A stretch of DNA of 64,000 nucleotides from Zhengitettix transpicula (GCA_037074705.1 CM073593.1:100401738-100465737), one strand, 5' to 3'; shown: positions 43,561-56,370, counted from the first letter of the stretch. Translations and numbers: made by a program. The notes: generated by a model not told the origin, from the sequence alone.

Positions 43561-46049
43561 TTCAATAATATTCCACACAATTCCCAGTCTCCATCTTGCT
43601 TGATGAACTCGCACCAGATCACGGGAAATTCTCCGTATCCACTGTCCTTTTAGTGTTCACGATCCACTGGCCCAGAACAGCTGAAGTCAACCACCTTTTA
43701 AAAAGGGGTCTTTTACCACAATTATGAAATTCAGTCTCGTTTGTTTTCTTCTCTTCACGTCTGGTAAATCGCTCGAACGTCTTCAGATAGTAGTGGGACA
43801 GTTCCCTATCAACTTGTTGAAGGATTAGCACCATTGGAAAGTGGAACCGCGAGAAGTGACGTCACACTGTAAATTCCAATCTACAGGAAGACTCTACCTG
43901 ACTAGAGGAAAAAATCAACAAGAAATATGTCCTGGATCCTTAAAATGTCTGCTGACAAAGTCTAAAAACGCCTCAAGCTCATCACGAAAATGTCTGTAGA
44001 GTTAATCTACCAGTGGTATGATTTTTGTTTCAATCTGTTGTCACCACACACACACTTCACGATCTGTGCCTCGATTGTGGATCAGGCAACCCCCCCCTCC
44101 CCCCCACACACACACACATACACACACACGCGTCTCAAGACCAGGTATGCGCAGAGTCACGGCACTGTGCACATACTGACTGTTAACACGACACGTGTCG
44201 GATTTGTTTGCTGGATTTTGAGTAAGACCCGTAATTAATAAACTAGAAATACAGAAAGCTTGTTTATAATACGCAAGTCACGTGATTCGTTGCTATTGGT
44301 TTTTATAGTAGTTTTCTACGGCCTTCTCAAATTGAATTATTTATATTTATTAAATTTTTACGTCTTAGAAAATAACCATTCAGGATCCCAAATGTTAACA
44401 ATCTGGCTGACGTATATATATGACAATATATTGTGATGAGCCACAATCACCGTGAGAAATCTTCATCTATGTAAGTGAAAATATGCTACAAAAATTGGAT
44501 TCCTTTCTTCATATTTGCAGTTTTCCCTTTATATCAATCCGCTCACTACATCCAAAATTCCTAATTACTTGATTTACATTTTGTTGTCATTGTCCCAAAG
44601 CACGGGGTCAACTTCTTGCGTGTTTTGAAACAAGAAAATTTCCAAGAACGCCAAAGACTTTAAATTCGAAAAGATCTTCAGGATCTGAATGTCTGTCTTT
44701 TCCTTCAAACAAGGTCTCATGTCCCTCATAAATTGCTCGACGATTGGCACACAACTCCCTTCTTCCGCCTACTTTTCTGTCACCTTGATTTTATTCATTT
44801 ACGTGCCAATGGAACTCCGAGGAGCAACGCTCCGCTGCTTTGGCCGACCTTGTCCGCCCACGCAGGCCGCCGCTGACAAGGCATCAATCAGGCAGGCGTG
44901 GTGGCAGGTGGAGAGAGACTTTGCCGACCGCATTGCAGATTCGGCTCTGCCAAAGATGGCGAGCGGACGGGCGGGGAACCTGCGACTTTCAAACACATCC
45001 AATTAGTATTGTAAGAATTTCTTCTCCCCCTCCCCCTCCAACTGAGCTTTCGTTGCCTTGTCACGTTTGGCGAGTGGCACATAAACTTTGGAACGCTACC
45101 TGATAATCATCTTAGTGTTGAATGTTCCAGATTCCTCTTTCCAGCGTTTATTCTTCATAGAAAAGAAAATTCAAGCCTACTTTTCCACGAATGTCCAAAT
45201 TAACGTTTCTCAGCTTCAACATGAAACTGGGTGATTTATCAACTCAGGTGAAAGAATTAAACTCACGCACGTCAAATTCGAGCACTGAGAAACACGAAGG
45301 TGTATTGGGAACGGCTGTAGATGCATTATCTTGAGATGCTCGGAAATTTTCCCATACGGCACAGCAGGGTTTCGGCTTTTCGACGAGGGAACGTTATTCT
45401 CACGTCGTAACATAAAAATTACTTCCCGTCCTGTTTGAAACGAGGCACTGAATATCTTAGCGCGGTAATTAAAACGTCCTACCCCCAACTCAATTTACAG
45501 ATTCTTATCTGCCTATGAATAATATACAGAGACGGAGGTAATCAATACGGGTGACAGTTTCTTGATGGCTGCTTGAACGATGATTGGCGCTTGTTCACTC
45601 TTTCTCTCCACTCACACACACACACACACACACACAAGGTAAGCTTTCAACATGAAGCACATACAAGGGTTTGTTTTAGAAAAATTGAAAAACTTGCGGT
45701 ATTTACTACAATCAATTATTACTCAATTAATTACTCAGAAATTATTTTCTCATCAATCTCCTAAATTTCAATGCGCACAGTGAAAATAATTGGCATTACA
45801 TGTAGGCTATATTTCATATTAAAAAAATTGCATGAAAATATATAAATATATTATAATTTAAAATAAAATAAAATAAAAAGAATTTAAAAAAAATTAAGAG
45901 ATTAAAAATAGAGAAGAAGGAAAAATAAAATTCACAGGTAGATAGTAAGTAAATTGGAATCAATCCATCAGTAGCATTTATTTGATTCAAAACTTTTACT
46001 GTCATCCACATATATTAACAGTCAGGATTAAATATAAAGGTAATTAATA
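43561..46049. other. Intronic sequence, mixed
   Basis: Contains a TGACGTCA near 43857, a C/CA-rich tract at 44090-44130, and a GC-rich unique block at 44815-45000 with competing frames on both strands but no domain. There is a (CA)n run at 45613-45635 and an AT-rich tail to 46020. No gene could be supported. Confidence 0.35.
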
Positions 46050-46190
46050 AGACAGATAGCCAAATCAGACAAAAAGGGATAATATAAATACTACACAACG
46101 TTTCAGGGATCCTTTTTTTAAGTTTTGTCAACTGACGAGTGCAGTTGTGTCGCTCTAGGCTCTTCTTCGCACCTGACGAAACGGACATCA
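46050..46190. repeat. Foldback family A, left arm, middle and start of right arm
   Basis: CAGATAGCCAAATCAGACA, ATACTACACAACGTTTCAGG, GTCAACTGACGAGTGCAG, GCACCTGACGAAACGG. The right arm is truncated just after the CTGACGA core. Confidence 0.85.
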
Positions 46191-46639
46191 TTAAATTTCA
46201 ATCAGTCGTAATATTTTTTTTATTTTAAATTCATTAAATTGTTTCGGTCCTGACTCCAGGATTATAATGGTGACAAAAATGTTCCAAATATATTTATGTG
46301 TGAATGAAATAAGCTATGAAAAAAAAATTAGTCATGAACATTACCAAATGGTTCTATATCAGTTTTCAAAACTATTTTTATTTGATAAGTACCAATTAAG
46401 ATAGGTTCATGAACTGTAAAAATTAATTTATAACTTGCACGTAAAGGGTCTGAGTTTTTTTTTATCCCGGACTACCCTTATTGGATCCTGATCGGGCCCA
46501 GGTTGAAATAGCGAGTTTGAACGTTTCAGGCAGCCACGTGACCTGATCGCAGTCACTGACCAAAGATGTTTTGGGTTCCACTTCAACGACTTGATCTGAT
46601 GTAAGACGTTTTGATTACATGGTTGCATGAATGAAATCT

Positions 46640-47100
46640 CTCGTTATTTGTCAATTCACGTGATGGTTTCACGTCAGTGGTTTGGGGGGGGGGGGGAACT
46701 CTCGTGTCGGCGCGTGCTACCTGCGGCGGACGAGGCAACAATGACGTCCGCCCCCGCAGATGGCCGCCGAAACAATGGGCCGTTGGGAGGCCGCGCCACA
46801 TCATTGGACGGTTCAAACTCCACTAACATGCTGTTTCCGCCTTGCAACAGGTGCCGTAATTGCAGAGGTGCGAGCGCGTGCGCTGCATATCGGGGACTAA
46901 TCCACCGGAAGGGGGGCGAACCTCGGCCCCTGCAGGTGCGCAGCCACCTGTCGTGAACTATAGTTAGCCTTAATAACGGCCTGCAACGCACACGACACAT
47001 GGAATCCTTCAACCCCCACGAGTGATGAGGAGGCACAAAATCGTAAACATAGGGGGACTGGTCAGTGAGACGATGAGAGTCAGATGAAGTGGATCTTCCC
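46640..47100. promoter_or_regulatory. GC-rich single-copy island
   Basis: Unique GC-rich block with a G run (46685-46696), GATGGCCGCCGAAACAATGGG and CGTGCGCTGCATATCGG. Several competing frames occur on both strands but none encodes a domain. Possible regulatory sequence. Confidence 0.25.
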
Positions 47101-47554
47101 CTACCCCCTCCCCTCCAAAAATAAAACCTTAACCATACAAATTACAATAATTTAAAATCGAGCCGGGGATTAACAATGCACTGACAGAAAATTCTAAATT
47201 ATTTACTATATAAGAGTCGTTGGCGGATTTTCGTTACCCCAGCATCGATTAAAATTCTCCAGATGATTTTAAGACTATATTGATTAAGGGGTGAAAAAAA
47301 AAATTTTTTAATGAGAGGACTGAAATTCAGTGTGCTAAAGATACAGTGGACTTAAAGATACGTAGTGAATTATCCAAGCATCCGCGGTAATGGAACCAAA
47401 TTTAAGTGAATGGTGCAACTAATTCGGGACAACCATGTATGTAAATCTGATTATTACGAATGTTGTTCGCAAGTTAGCTCAGTGCTATGAAATTGCTGAA
47501 TAGACACGACAACGTCTTAACTGAAAGAAGAAGGTGTAGAGGGGCTATGTATAG

Positions 47555-47760
47555 TGTAATCCACATAATGGCAACTCTCCTCTTATAGCATAGGAAAAGG
47601 AGTGAAAGGCGGGATGCGGAAAGGTAGAGAAAGGTAGCTAAGTATTAACTAAGGCCCCCGGGCTATGGTTTAAGGATCCTAACCGGCTATTCACCTAAAA
47701 GTGATGCAGGGAAAACCCCTAGAAAAATCTGCATCAGGTAGGTCGGGCATTTGGTGGGAG
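47555..47760 (-). repeat. Repeat R, copy 3 (3' part only)
   Basis: It matches the R segment with CCACATAATGGCAACTC, GCGGGATGCGGAAAGGTAGA and GCATCAGGTAGGTCGGGCAT, and ends abruptly after that. The hairpin half is missing. The shared stop point at GGTCGGGCAT suggests a preferred truncation or recombination point. Confidence 0.85.
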
Positions 47761-47879
47761 AGTGAACTAAGGAAACGTGCTCGGGATTGCGAGAGGAATA
47801 CGACATTGCTGCTGATCCGAATTTCTTTTGCTTTCGTGGATATTTTTTTTTGGAGGGCCGGTTTCTCATTATTAAACTA

Positions 47880-48830
47880 AAAACTCGTTATCAGAGACAG
47901 TTTCTTTTTACTTAACAAGATGAAGAGGCTCTAATGGCTGGCAGACCCCGACTTATCATTGCCTACAACCGATCGATCAATCATGAGAAGGATTTTTATT
48001 AGACCTATTGTGCTGTTTTCAAGAGTAACGCGCTGAAAAGAAAGCAGAGCTCCTAATTTACGCGTTCGCTGCGATGATGAAGAGTGGAAAAGTCATTTGT
48101 CAGAGACGTCTGATTGAACAAGCATCATGCTCCGGGCCTGGGAATCGCGTGACCCCCCAGCGGGGCCCCCCGATAGTTCACCACTCAGAAATGTTAGGAC
48201 ACTCATTCAGCCGAGCAGCTCATCAGCGTCCAATAAGCCATGACTGATGCGCCTCGTCACGGATATTCCTGCGTGTTGGCATCGGGAGTGAAACATTTCC
48301 ATATTTTAGCATCGATGAACGAGCCCGAGCCGAGGTCGTGACCTCTGCGTTTCTAATTGCCCCAGACCGAGAGGCAATACAACTGCATTCCATTTGCCAC
48401 CAGTTCCTCTGAGTGGGAAGCAGTAGGTTTCACAGTCAACACATCAGAATCGTGTAGCTCCTGTCAAGCGCCGCATATTCTTGTATCGAAAGCGGCCAAG
48501 CAGAAGGAATCTGAAACGATCGTCTGGCGAGGGAACGATCGCTAATTGGAAAGTCCGGTGAGGTGCCAACCGCGACGGCAGTTGTCACCCAGATAAGCAG
48601 ATGTTGGGCAATTTCCTCGGAGGACGGTATTTATGGTAACGAGCAGGTCTGTCGGGTCGGACTGACGCGCAGCTGCGACTCATTGTTCCCTTTGTTGCGA
48701 AGTGACGTCACCAGGTGTGCGCCCCCGTGGCCATTGTTGCGCAGGGGTTGGATGCCATATGACACTCGGGCCGTCGGAGATTTTATTCTGGCTCCCCCCT
48801 CATAAATTATGTTGTTTCTTTGGATGCGGA
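47880..48830. promoter_or_regulatory. Long GC-richer single-copy island
   Basis: Unique block with GCCCCCCGATAGTTCACC, TAAGCCATGACTGATGCG, GTGACGTCACCAGGTGTGCG and related sites, no repeats and no convincing exon. It is the longest such island in the window. Confidence 0.3.
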
Positions 48831-48931
48831 GAAACGGGTACACGTCAGTTAGTTATTTTTTTCTTCAACGAAACACGTTCCTCGAATCCAAAGTACATCG
48901 CTTCATCGGGAATTGCATTTGCGCCAATCTT

Positions 48932-49039
48932 GATTTAAGGATCTTCGGACTCAATACTCAATTTATAAATAGGACAATAAATAACTGGAACAATTTACCT
49001 GCAAGTGTTTCCTCTAACGGAAAGAAAATGTTGACTTAA
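48932..49039 (+). pseudogene. LINE reverse-transcriptase C-terminal remnant
   Basis: The + frame reads DLRIFGLNTQFINRTINNWN then NLPASV and stops at 49037-49039. The pattern F-x-x-R-T-I-x-x-W-N-x-L-P is the usual tail of non-LTR retrotransposon ORF2 proteins. Downstream to about 49440 is an AT-rich 3' UTR-like stretch ending in TAAATATATAAATACATACA, a tail-like end. Upstream of 48932 the frame is broken. Confidence 0.75.
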
Positions 49040-49440
49040 TCTGAACTCACTCGTAGTGAAGGGGTAGGGGTAGTGAAGTGAAGTGAGGTGACAGGGCTCC
49101 GTTATAAACTAAAAAGAAAAATGGTAACATTTCTCCTTAGATTGCTAAATAGTTAATCTCTGGTCTAAGATATCTTTCCACTTTTCTTCTTTTCACGCCA
49201 GAACAATATTAATTCCTTCAACTTATTCAAAATTAACCTTACATTCACGTCTACCTGTATTTTTAAATGTAATAATTTCCCCTAAACCTAGCTTATATTA
49301 TATAATAATTATGTTAATTTACTCTATTTTCCCTTATTGTAACTTCCCTTATTTAATTTTTAATTAAATTGTAATTTCTTGCATCTACTACCGGGAAAAC
49401 TGGCCATTTGTAGATTAAATATATAAATACATACATACCT
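49040..49440 (+). mobile_element. Probable LINE 3' UTR
   Basis: It follows the C-terminal remnant and ends in an A/T-rich ATACATACAT tail, with GTAGTGAAGTGAAGTGAGG simple sequence near its start. No repeat partner in the window. Confidence 0.5.
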
Positions 49441-49814
49441 CGTCATCTCAGTTCAAATCATATTAACCTTGTCCTTACATCTTCAGCCTTTCACTTGCTA
49501 GCAGACATAACGATAATATATTGAACACACTTAAAATTTCTATTTACAAATTAATAATTTAAAAGTGCTCTCATTTCAATATTTTCGTAAACGTATCGTC
49601 GTATAGCTCGGCCATCGGAAATTTATATTATGAATAACATATTCTGTCTCTCTTTCTTGTGATTTAATAATTAATTTTTTTTTCTTCGCTTGAAGTATCT
49701 CCCTACATCAATTTTATTTTTTATCGTCTATACAATCATTCTGGTCATCTCTTCGACCTGTCTCTTTCTTTCTTGTTTTTTTGCCCTTGTTTCTTGGCTT
49801 TTCATTCCTTTTGA

Positions 49815-50255
49815 ATAAGAAAGTTAGCCAATTCAGACAAAAAAAGTGATAATTTAAATACCACACAACGTTTCTGGGATCCTTGTCCCTCCTTTCCTCA
49901 GGTTGCAGTTGTTTCGCTCTAGGCTCTTCTTCGCAATCTAGCACTATGCAATAAAACTGTTTACATTATAGCTTAACTATATGTTATATATAATAATTTC
50001 AATGTATTTTGAATAAATCTTGCTTCTGAAACGATATTATTTTTAAATTTCAATGTACGCAGAATACATGAAACTTTCAATAAATTAAAAATGTTTTGCT
50101 TAAGCGTTCATAATTAATTTTTATATATGACATAGTTATATATATGACTCTTCTTCTCACCTGAGGAAAGGGATCCCAGAAACGTTGTGCGGTATTTGTA
50201 TTATCACTTTTTTTGTCTGAATTGGCTACCTTACTTATTCATTATTCTCAATCAG
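49815..50255. repeat. Foldback family A split by an insertion of about 215 bp
   Basis: Left arm and middle (AATAAGAAAGTTAGCCAATT to GCTCTAGGCTCTTCTTCGCA, 49815-49936). After that, 49933-50147 is unrelated AT-rich DNA, followed by the right arm (CACCTGAGGAAAGGGATCC to TTACTTATTCATTATTC). CTCTTCTTC occurs on both sides (49924-49932 and 50148-50156), a possible 9-bp target duplication. Confidence 0.7.
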
Positions 50256-51436
50256 ACGTGAATTTTTAATTTTTTTTTTATCAATTCCTTTTATTTTAAT
50301 TTTTTATTTCTCACTTTTTCTTCTCCAAGACCTTAATAATCACGTTAATATTTTTTTACTTTCTGTAAATTAGTATTTTTTTAATTCATCCAATTTAATT
50401 ATGAACGGAGATTATAAAACGGCTATTAGTAGTAGTAATCGTGATGTCTTTATGAAGGACTTTGGCCAGAGAAGTCTTCAGTACTCAAGGTTCCTATTGA
50501 CTAATACATTTCATGGATTCACTCACCCCGTCACGATCTTAATAACAATTAACACACACGGGGCCGCCTTCACAGTTGTTGTTTTTTTGCATGCGAGGAG
50601 GAAGATCCACACGTATGTTAAAGAGCTTGATGGAAAGTCCCGTGAGTTTTTTTACGGCATCGCCGTTCGTTCCACTTGCAAATTTTAAGGTCGGGATTTT
50701 TCGACGACACCTGGCAGATAATGCAGTTGTAAGTCTTCCCCGGACGTCTGTATAGAAGAGTAACGATTTCCTGGGCCACGGGTCCCTCCGCGACATAATT
50801 CAATATCTAGTCCTCTATGGGATTAACGCGGCGTTAATGACGCTTCTTTGTGCGGACGGAGCCATTCGTCTGGATTTTTCGGGCCGTATTTCTCTGGTGA
50901 CACAATTTCTGAAATAAACTAGTTAACGCCGTTATTTATGGGAGCTGCCAATTAACTATTGTGGGGGTCCATCGTGAAGCGGTCGACGGAACCTGTGGGA
51001 TAAATCAAGACCTCTGTTTCGGAGAAACACTGTGCGTCACTGTTCAAGTTATTAAGTTCATTCAGCGTTTAGAGAGGCTTATCATATATAACTTTATTAA
51101 TATATTAAATAATTAAGTTGTACGAGCTTGTGTTGGACTCACTTAAGCTGTTAACAGACAGGTATATATATATTTTTTTAAACTGATTCACTCTGTACAA
51201 GTGTTCGATATTAGCCTAACAAATCACAATTACCGGGATAGTTAAATTATTCATCGCTGTACCTTCAGGTTATTATTTTATCTTTATAGATCGTTTTTCA
51301 AAACGTTTTGCCGCGACAGCATTGCGAATCTCGCCAGTAGTGTGCTTTGTTTTCCCTGAATGATTACAACAAGCGCCAGTCTGTGTGATGACGTCACCCA
51401 CAGTCACTAAGTTGCTTTCGCACTCTCGCCTTCTTT
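50256..51436. other. Intronic sequence, no gene recognised
   Basis: AT-rich near 50260-50400. The block 50400-51020 is mixed, with GGATTAACGCGGCGTTAATG (an AACGCGGCGTT palindrome). TGACGTCA occurs near 51390. Overlapping frames show no domain. Confidence 0.35.
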
Positions 51437-51860
51437 TGATTTGATTTATTTCATTCCATTAGTCCACGCATGAGGCAATAGGGCACGTCAATACATAAAG
51501 AATTGAATTGTACAATTGTAAATAATTAGAAGTTAACATAAAAATACTAAAATTCGGGAACACAAATTTCTCTGTTCAACATAACTCAAATAATATGAAT
51601 AATAACAAAAATAATAATTATTCAACTATACTAACGTTATAATATAATATTTACAGTTATAATAAAAAATTAATTATGTACTAGTAAATAATTAATTATT
51701 CGAGAATGAACAATCATCAAATATAGAATTTACACATCACACAAGAATAAACACAAAACTTGACACACGCACACACACTTAGGAGGAAACACAAACGAGG
51801 GACAAGTGACGTCACGAAACAGAGCGACGAGGAATCTGCAAGCTGCAGGCCCTCCTAATG
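51437..51860 (-). repeat. Retroelement-like 3' tail, copy 3
   Basis: It has the same order as 42000-42400: TTGATTTATTTCATTCCATT, GGGCACGTCAATACATAAAG, AACACAAATTTCTCTGTTC, GACACACGCACACACAC, GACAAGTGACGTCACGAAAC, AATCTGCAAGCTGCAGG. A three-copy family. Confidence 0.75.
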
Positions 51861-52317
51861 AGACAAACAAACAAAAGAACAGAAAAGGCCAACAGAGAAT
51901 AAGCAAGGTATCAAATAAGTAGTTTTATTATCAACACATTGAGCTTTTTGGTGTGGTTTTTTTTTAAAAAAATAATTATTAGGGGAACAATCAAGAAACT
52001 CCTGCACTGAGTAGAACACCGGCGCCTTTCAGTAGAATATTTTTACTTTGAATCCCATAACCTACAAACGCAGAAGAGTATTGTATTATTTATTCTTCAT
52101 TTGTGATTACTTATTTTAAAATACCACAGGTTCCATGTCGGAATAAATTATTTTCAAAATTTCTCTTTTGAGAATACCTCTCTATATAACAATTACAATA
52201 ATAATAATGGCTGAATAATGATTGTCAAGGATGCGAGTCATTCTCTCAGCGTATTGTGGGGGGTATCAAAACTGTTTAGAATAGCCAATGAAATTTTTTT
52301 TTAAAAAAAAAACAATT

Positions 52318-52735
52318 AGTGGTTTCCCTGAATTAATGGGGATGCCTTCTCCTCTCTCCATTTTTGAACTAAGGTTCCCACAAGCCGTCCCGTTTTCAGA
52401 GTGGTATGTTCAGGGGATCTCAGACTATATTTACTGTTCCCATTGGAACAGTCGGCTTGGGGAAGGGAATGCTGCGTCCTCAGACCAAAGCCCTCTCTCG
52501 TCATAGGAAGTACCCAGTGCCCGACCTACCTGATGCAGGTTTTCTAGGGTTTGTCCTGTATCACTTATAGGCGAATGCCGGGTAGGATCCATAAACTGCA
52601 GCCGGGGGGCCCCTATTTAATCCTTGGCTACCTTCCTCTACCCTTCCGCATCCTCTTCTTCCAAATCGCTTCCTATGCTATTAAAGGGGAGTTGCCACCA
52701 TTTGGATTATCCTCTTTTAGCTTGTGATCCTAAAA
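52318..52735 (+). repeat. Repeat R, copy 4 (internally shortened)
   Basis: GATGCCTTCTCCTCTCTCC, GTTCCCACAAGCCGTCC, CCGACCTACCTGATGCAGG, GAGTTGCCACCATTTGG. It lacks the 5' hairpin and parts of the interior found in copies 1 and 2. Confidence 0.85.
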
Positions 52736-52739
52736 AAAC

Positions 52740-53535
52740 AGACCTGAATTTGTGTTATTTATAACACTTCGCTTTCCATACTAGCTGGAGTTTACCCGAG
52801 TTCAAAACTTCACGAGATATTATTATAGATGGTTAATACGAAAAATTCTCCTTTTTCGACGACGAAAGCGTCCCTAAATTTTGAATCATCTCAACAATAC
52901 CAGCGTTGCATACAATTTCCTGATTTATATTTATCATCGTGTATTGTTTGTTTTCTTATTGGTCCCTCATTTCATTTATGGGGTACTTTGGTTCGTCCTA
53001 AGCCTGAGTAACGACGGCGTTGTTAATGAGAGATACAGCGCGTAATGAACTCGCCATAAACTTGTCAAATTTGTCAGCGGAGTGCTTCTTAACGCCATGT
53101 TCCTTGCTGCTTCGATCACAATAAATAAAGCCATTAAAGCGGTCGCTGCATCCCGTTTGACAATCCAGAGTGAGTTCTCGACAACTTCTTATGCCTCCTT
53201 GCGAGCTCCGTATGAACGTCAAGTTTTTCGCGTTCCCCTCGTGGCCGTTCTAATAAAACACAATTGTCCACCTGAGTGTGTGTGTGTGTGTGTGTAATGC
53301 CGCGCGACTCGTTTCGGACATACCGTTTTAAATTACCAGGACACACGCAAGCACGCCGGTGAGTTATTGCTCATCCTCGATTCTGGACGTGAAATACATT
53401 TCACGTTACATGCTTTTTGCCACACTTCATTGCAGCCGGTCAATTGAATACTAAGTACCGCTTGCCAATTGACTGACAATAGTTTAAAGCTTGCTCACGA
53501 CGAATGACACATACAATTCCTTACCAACGAACAAA
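52740..53535. other. Intronic sequence, no gene recognised
   Basis: AT-rich then mixed. A (GT)n tract (53276-53296) lies in a GC-moderate stretch. No exon. Confidence 0.4.
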
Positions 53536-54314
53536 TCTTCTATATAATAAAAAAAGGATGTATATTTGTATGTATTTACGTTAATTTCTACACAAATTTA
53601 AACGCGTGGACAGATTGCAACGAAACTTGGTACACATATTCTTCAAAACACGAGCAACGGTACTGTTGGGGGGTGAGAAACCCCTAGCATAAATGTGGAT
53701 AGAATTTAGATTAAAAAATGCGATCATTTTGGGCTAAATTACTGCGCGCCAAGAGACCGTGGCGTCACGCGAGGGAGAAAGAGTCGTTACTACGCGACGA
53801 ACAGAGGAAATAGTTCCTTTCTCCGGTAATGAAATAAAAGAAAAATATTTGTAGTGAATAAAAATTATAATTTTATCCAGCAATACTCCATCGAATGATA
53901 ATGAAAAACAATACGAAATACTTTACGATCCTGGCGGAAAATGTACGTTAATTTTCGTGCCATATTAGTGACTCCAATATGGCGACTATTTGTTTACAAT
54001 TGTGAATCTAGCTAACATTTTCATCAATTTAATGTTTCGTAATGTCTGAGGACTGAGGGACAATTATATCCTTGCAATACACAAGGAGTATATTTAAGAA
54101 GAAATTCGGAGGTATGTTTGTTCGAGCTGATGCAATAAAATTCAATGTATTTTACAACTGTTTAATTAATGCACTATCGGTCGACAGGATGTATGGAACT
54201 AGGAACAGTTATATTTAGGTTAAATCACTTCTAGACTTAAGATTAATATAGGGTTAAATGCTGTTTCGGGTTTATATAAATTAAGTACAACGGGCAAGCC
54301 GGGAAACCAGCTAA
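53536..54314 (+). mobile_element. Non-autonomous Helitron, family 2, copy 2
   Basis: 5' TCTTCTATATAATAAAAAAAGG (possibly a slipped TCTATATAATAA start), 3' AAACCAGCTAA followed by T. It has the same interior as 20370-21124 in opposite orientation. About 779 bp, no Rep/helicase. The 3' end is CTAA instead of CTAG, still CTRR. Confidence 0.85.
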
Positions 54315-54959
54315 TATTAAATATTTTTCTCTCGAAATCTGGGGCCGGCTTAACTATTATTATCGATATTACTAGCAGCAAAAATAATACCATTGGTTCC
54401 TGTGTCTCAACGTTCCTCACAGGCTGCTCCTTTGTTGGTGCGTTACCCGCGCAATAAACGAGACAACCAGCGCGAGTACCGAGGTGAAGTACCCGGCGTG
54501 CTGAAGAGCGTTCTCGTCAGTTGTAAAATGGTTCCTTTTATAATGTAAAGGAGCTTCCGTTTTTATAGCTCATTATATTTTATTATGGACGTTCAATTTA
54601 ATTTGGGATTCTTTTAGGGTGTTGTAAAATGTTAATGGGCAACTTACCTTTACGGCGAACCAATACTTAAGAGGTGAACTGAAAATGATGGATGGCGGGA
54701 AACTGGAGTGAGTGTACCCGAGGTTGTTGAATATGTATGGCGTGCGCCCGAACAATGGAACGAGATTCGCACAGAAGGGCTCGGCCCCTTTTAATGAAAA
54801 GCCGTGCAACCCATCGCTGTCAATATGAGATCGCAGAATATTTATGCGCGCTACGACCTCTCAAGGTGCCAAGAAAAACCTTCGTGCTAGGTTCTTCGTC
54901 CCGTCGTTTCTTACTACTGATGTTTATTCAGTCGACTTTCCTTTCATTGGCATCGTTTC
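54315..54959. other. Intronic sequence, no gene recognised
   Basis: Mixed single-copy sequence. Short + and - frames overlap and lack domains. Confidence 0.4.
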
Positions 54960-55140
54960 ACGGCTTCCGTTGACACCGGCCGGAAAAGCTGAAACCACAC
55001 AAATCGAACTTTAGTGGGAAGTGGCTCAAGACTCAATTTAATAATAATGATAGAAACATTGTTATTAAATAGTATCTTGAGCCACTTCCCACTAAAGTTC
55101 GATTTGTGTGGTTTTGCCGGCTGGTGTCAACAGAAGCCGT
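54960..55140. repeat. Near-perfect inverted repeat, about 70-bp arms
   Basis: The left arm (54960-55031, from ACGGCTTCCGTTGACACC to AAGTGGCTCAAGA) is the reverse complement of the right arm (55075-55140, from TCTTGAGCCACTTCCC to GGTGTCAACAGAAGCCGT) with few mismatches. The loop of about 43 nt (TTTAATAATAATG...CATTGTTATTAAA) is itself palindromic, so the whole forms one long hairpin. It matches no other repeat in the window. Confidence 0.92.
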
Positions 55141-55751
55141 TTGTGTACAAGGGGAAAAAAAGGGGGGGACAGCAGAATTCTACAACCACCTGGAATTGAT
55201 GACTAAAAACACTGATGTTCAACACTAAATTTAATGCTCGTGACGTGTTCCAAATTTTCTTTTAAAAAAATCCCGACAGAAACGGCCAATCTTAATTCCA
55301 TTTCAAACCGAAACTGTCCAAAAAATAAATTTAAAAAAAATATTTACCCAAGTTTTATCAACGACATATTTAATTCATCTCACGGGGAACATTCCATTTT
55401 ACATTTTTAATACGATTTTCATGTATCAATTAATGTTATTTCATTGTAATCACTGTTTAGGAGGTATAGAAATTCGACGCACGTCATAGAGCAGTGCTAG
55501 AGTTTCACCGGTTGCCTATCTTCAATTTTTTAGTTAGTCTTGAAACAGTGTCGATAACATTTTCTAAATTTTCCTGGTCATTACGCATTTATTTTTATTT
55601 TTCAAACTCGTATATTAAAATATATTGTGTTTGATATTTTAACCCTTTCTTCCATGCCCTGCGTGACGCTAATTTAACCTCTATATTCATATGCAAAGTC
55701 TTACAGTAGGTCTTTTATGATTTACGATGCCTTCGACTATGAGAAAACTAA
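55141..55751. other. Intronic sequence, no gene recognised
   Basis: AT-rich, single-copy. No exon or repeat partner. Confidence 0.4.
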
Positions 55752-56370
55752 TAACGCAGTTGAATCTGACAGTTTTCTTATTCTGTAGCCTATGTTGACA
55801 TTATGACAGTCGTCATGGTGTCTTAAGACCCTCCACATATTTCCTAAAACACTGATACAATTTTTTTAAAAAAAGAAAAATAACATTTCTACCGCTATCA
55901 ACATAAAAATCCAATAACGTAATTGAATCGGACAGTTTTATTATTCTGTAGCCTATGTTGACATTCTGGCAGTTGTCATGGTGTCTTATGACCCTCCACA
56001 TATTTCCCAAACACTGGTACAATTTTCTAAAAAAATAACTTTTCTGCGCTATCAACTCAAAAATCAAAAAACGTACTTGAATCGGACAGTTTTCTTTTTC
56101 AGTAGCCTATGTTGACATTCTGACAGTCGTCATGGTGTCTTATGACCCTCCACATATTTGTCAAACACTGGTACAATTTTCTAAAAAAAAATAACTTTTC
56201 TGCCGCTATCAACTCAAAAATCAAAAAACGTACTTGAATCGGACAGTTTTAATATTCTGTAGCTTATGTTGACATTCTGGCAGTCTTAAGACCCTCCACA
56301 TATTACCCAAACTCTGATACAATTATTTTAAAAAAGAAAATCCTTTTCCACCGCTATCAACATAAAAATT
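55752..56370. repeat. Four-unit tandem array, about 157-bp period
   Basis: TGAATCTGACAGTT or TGAATCGGACAGTT recurs near 55762, 55925, 56079 and 56235. Units share CAGTTTT(C/A)TTATTCTGTAG, GTAGCCTATGTTGACATT and ACCCTCCACATATT. The last unit lacks about 10 bp after GACATTCTGGCAGTC. Non-coding and moderately diverged. Confidence 0.92.

Noticed and set aside
44799..45103. Arg-rich frames in a GC-rich block
   Set aside because: Competing frames on both strands, no domain, no splice-site structure.
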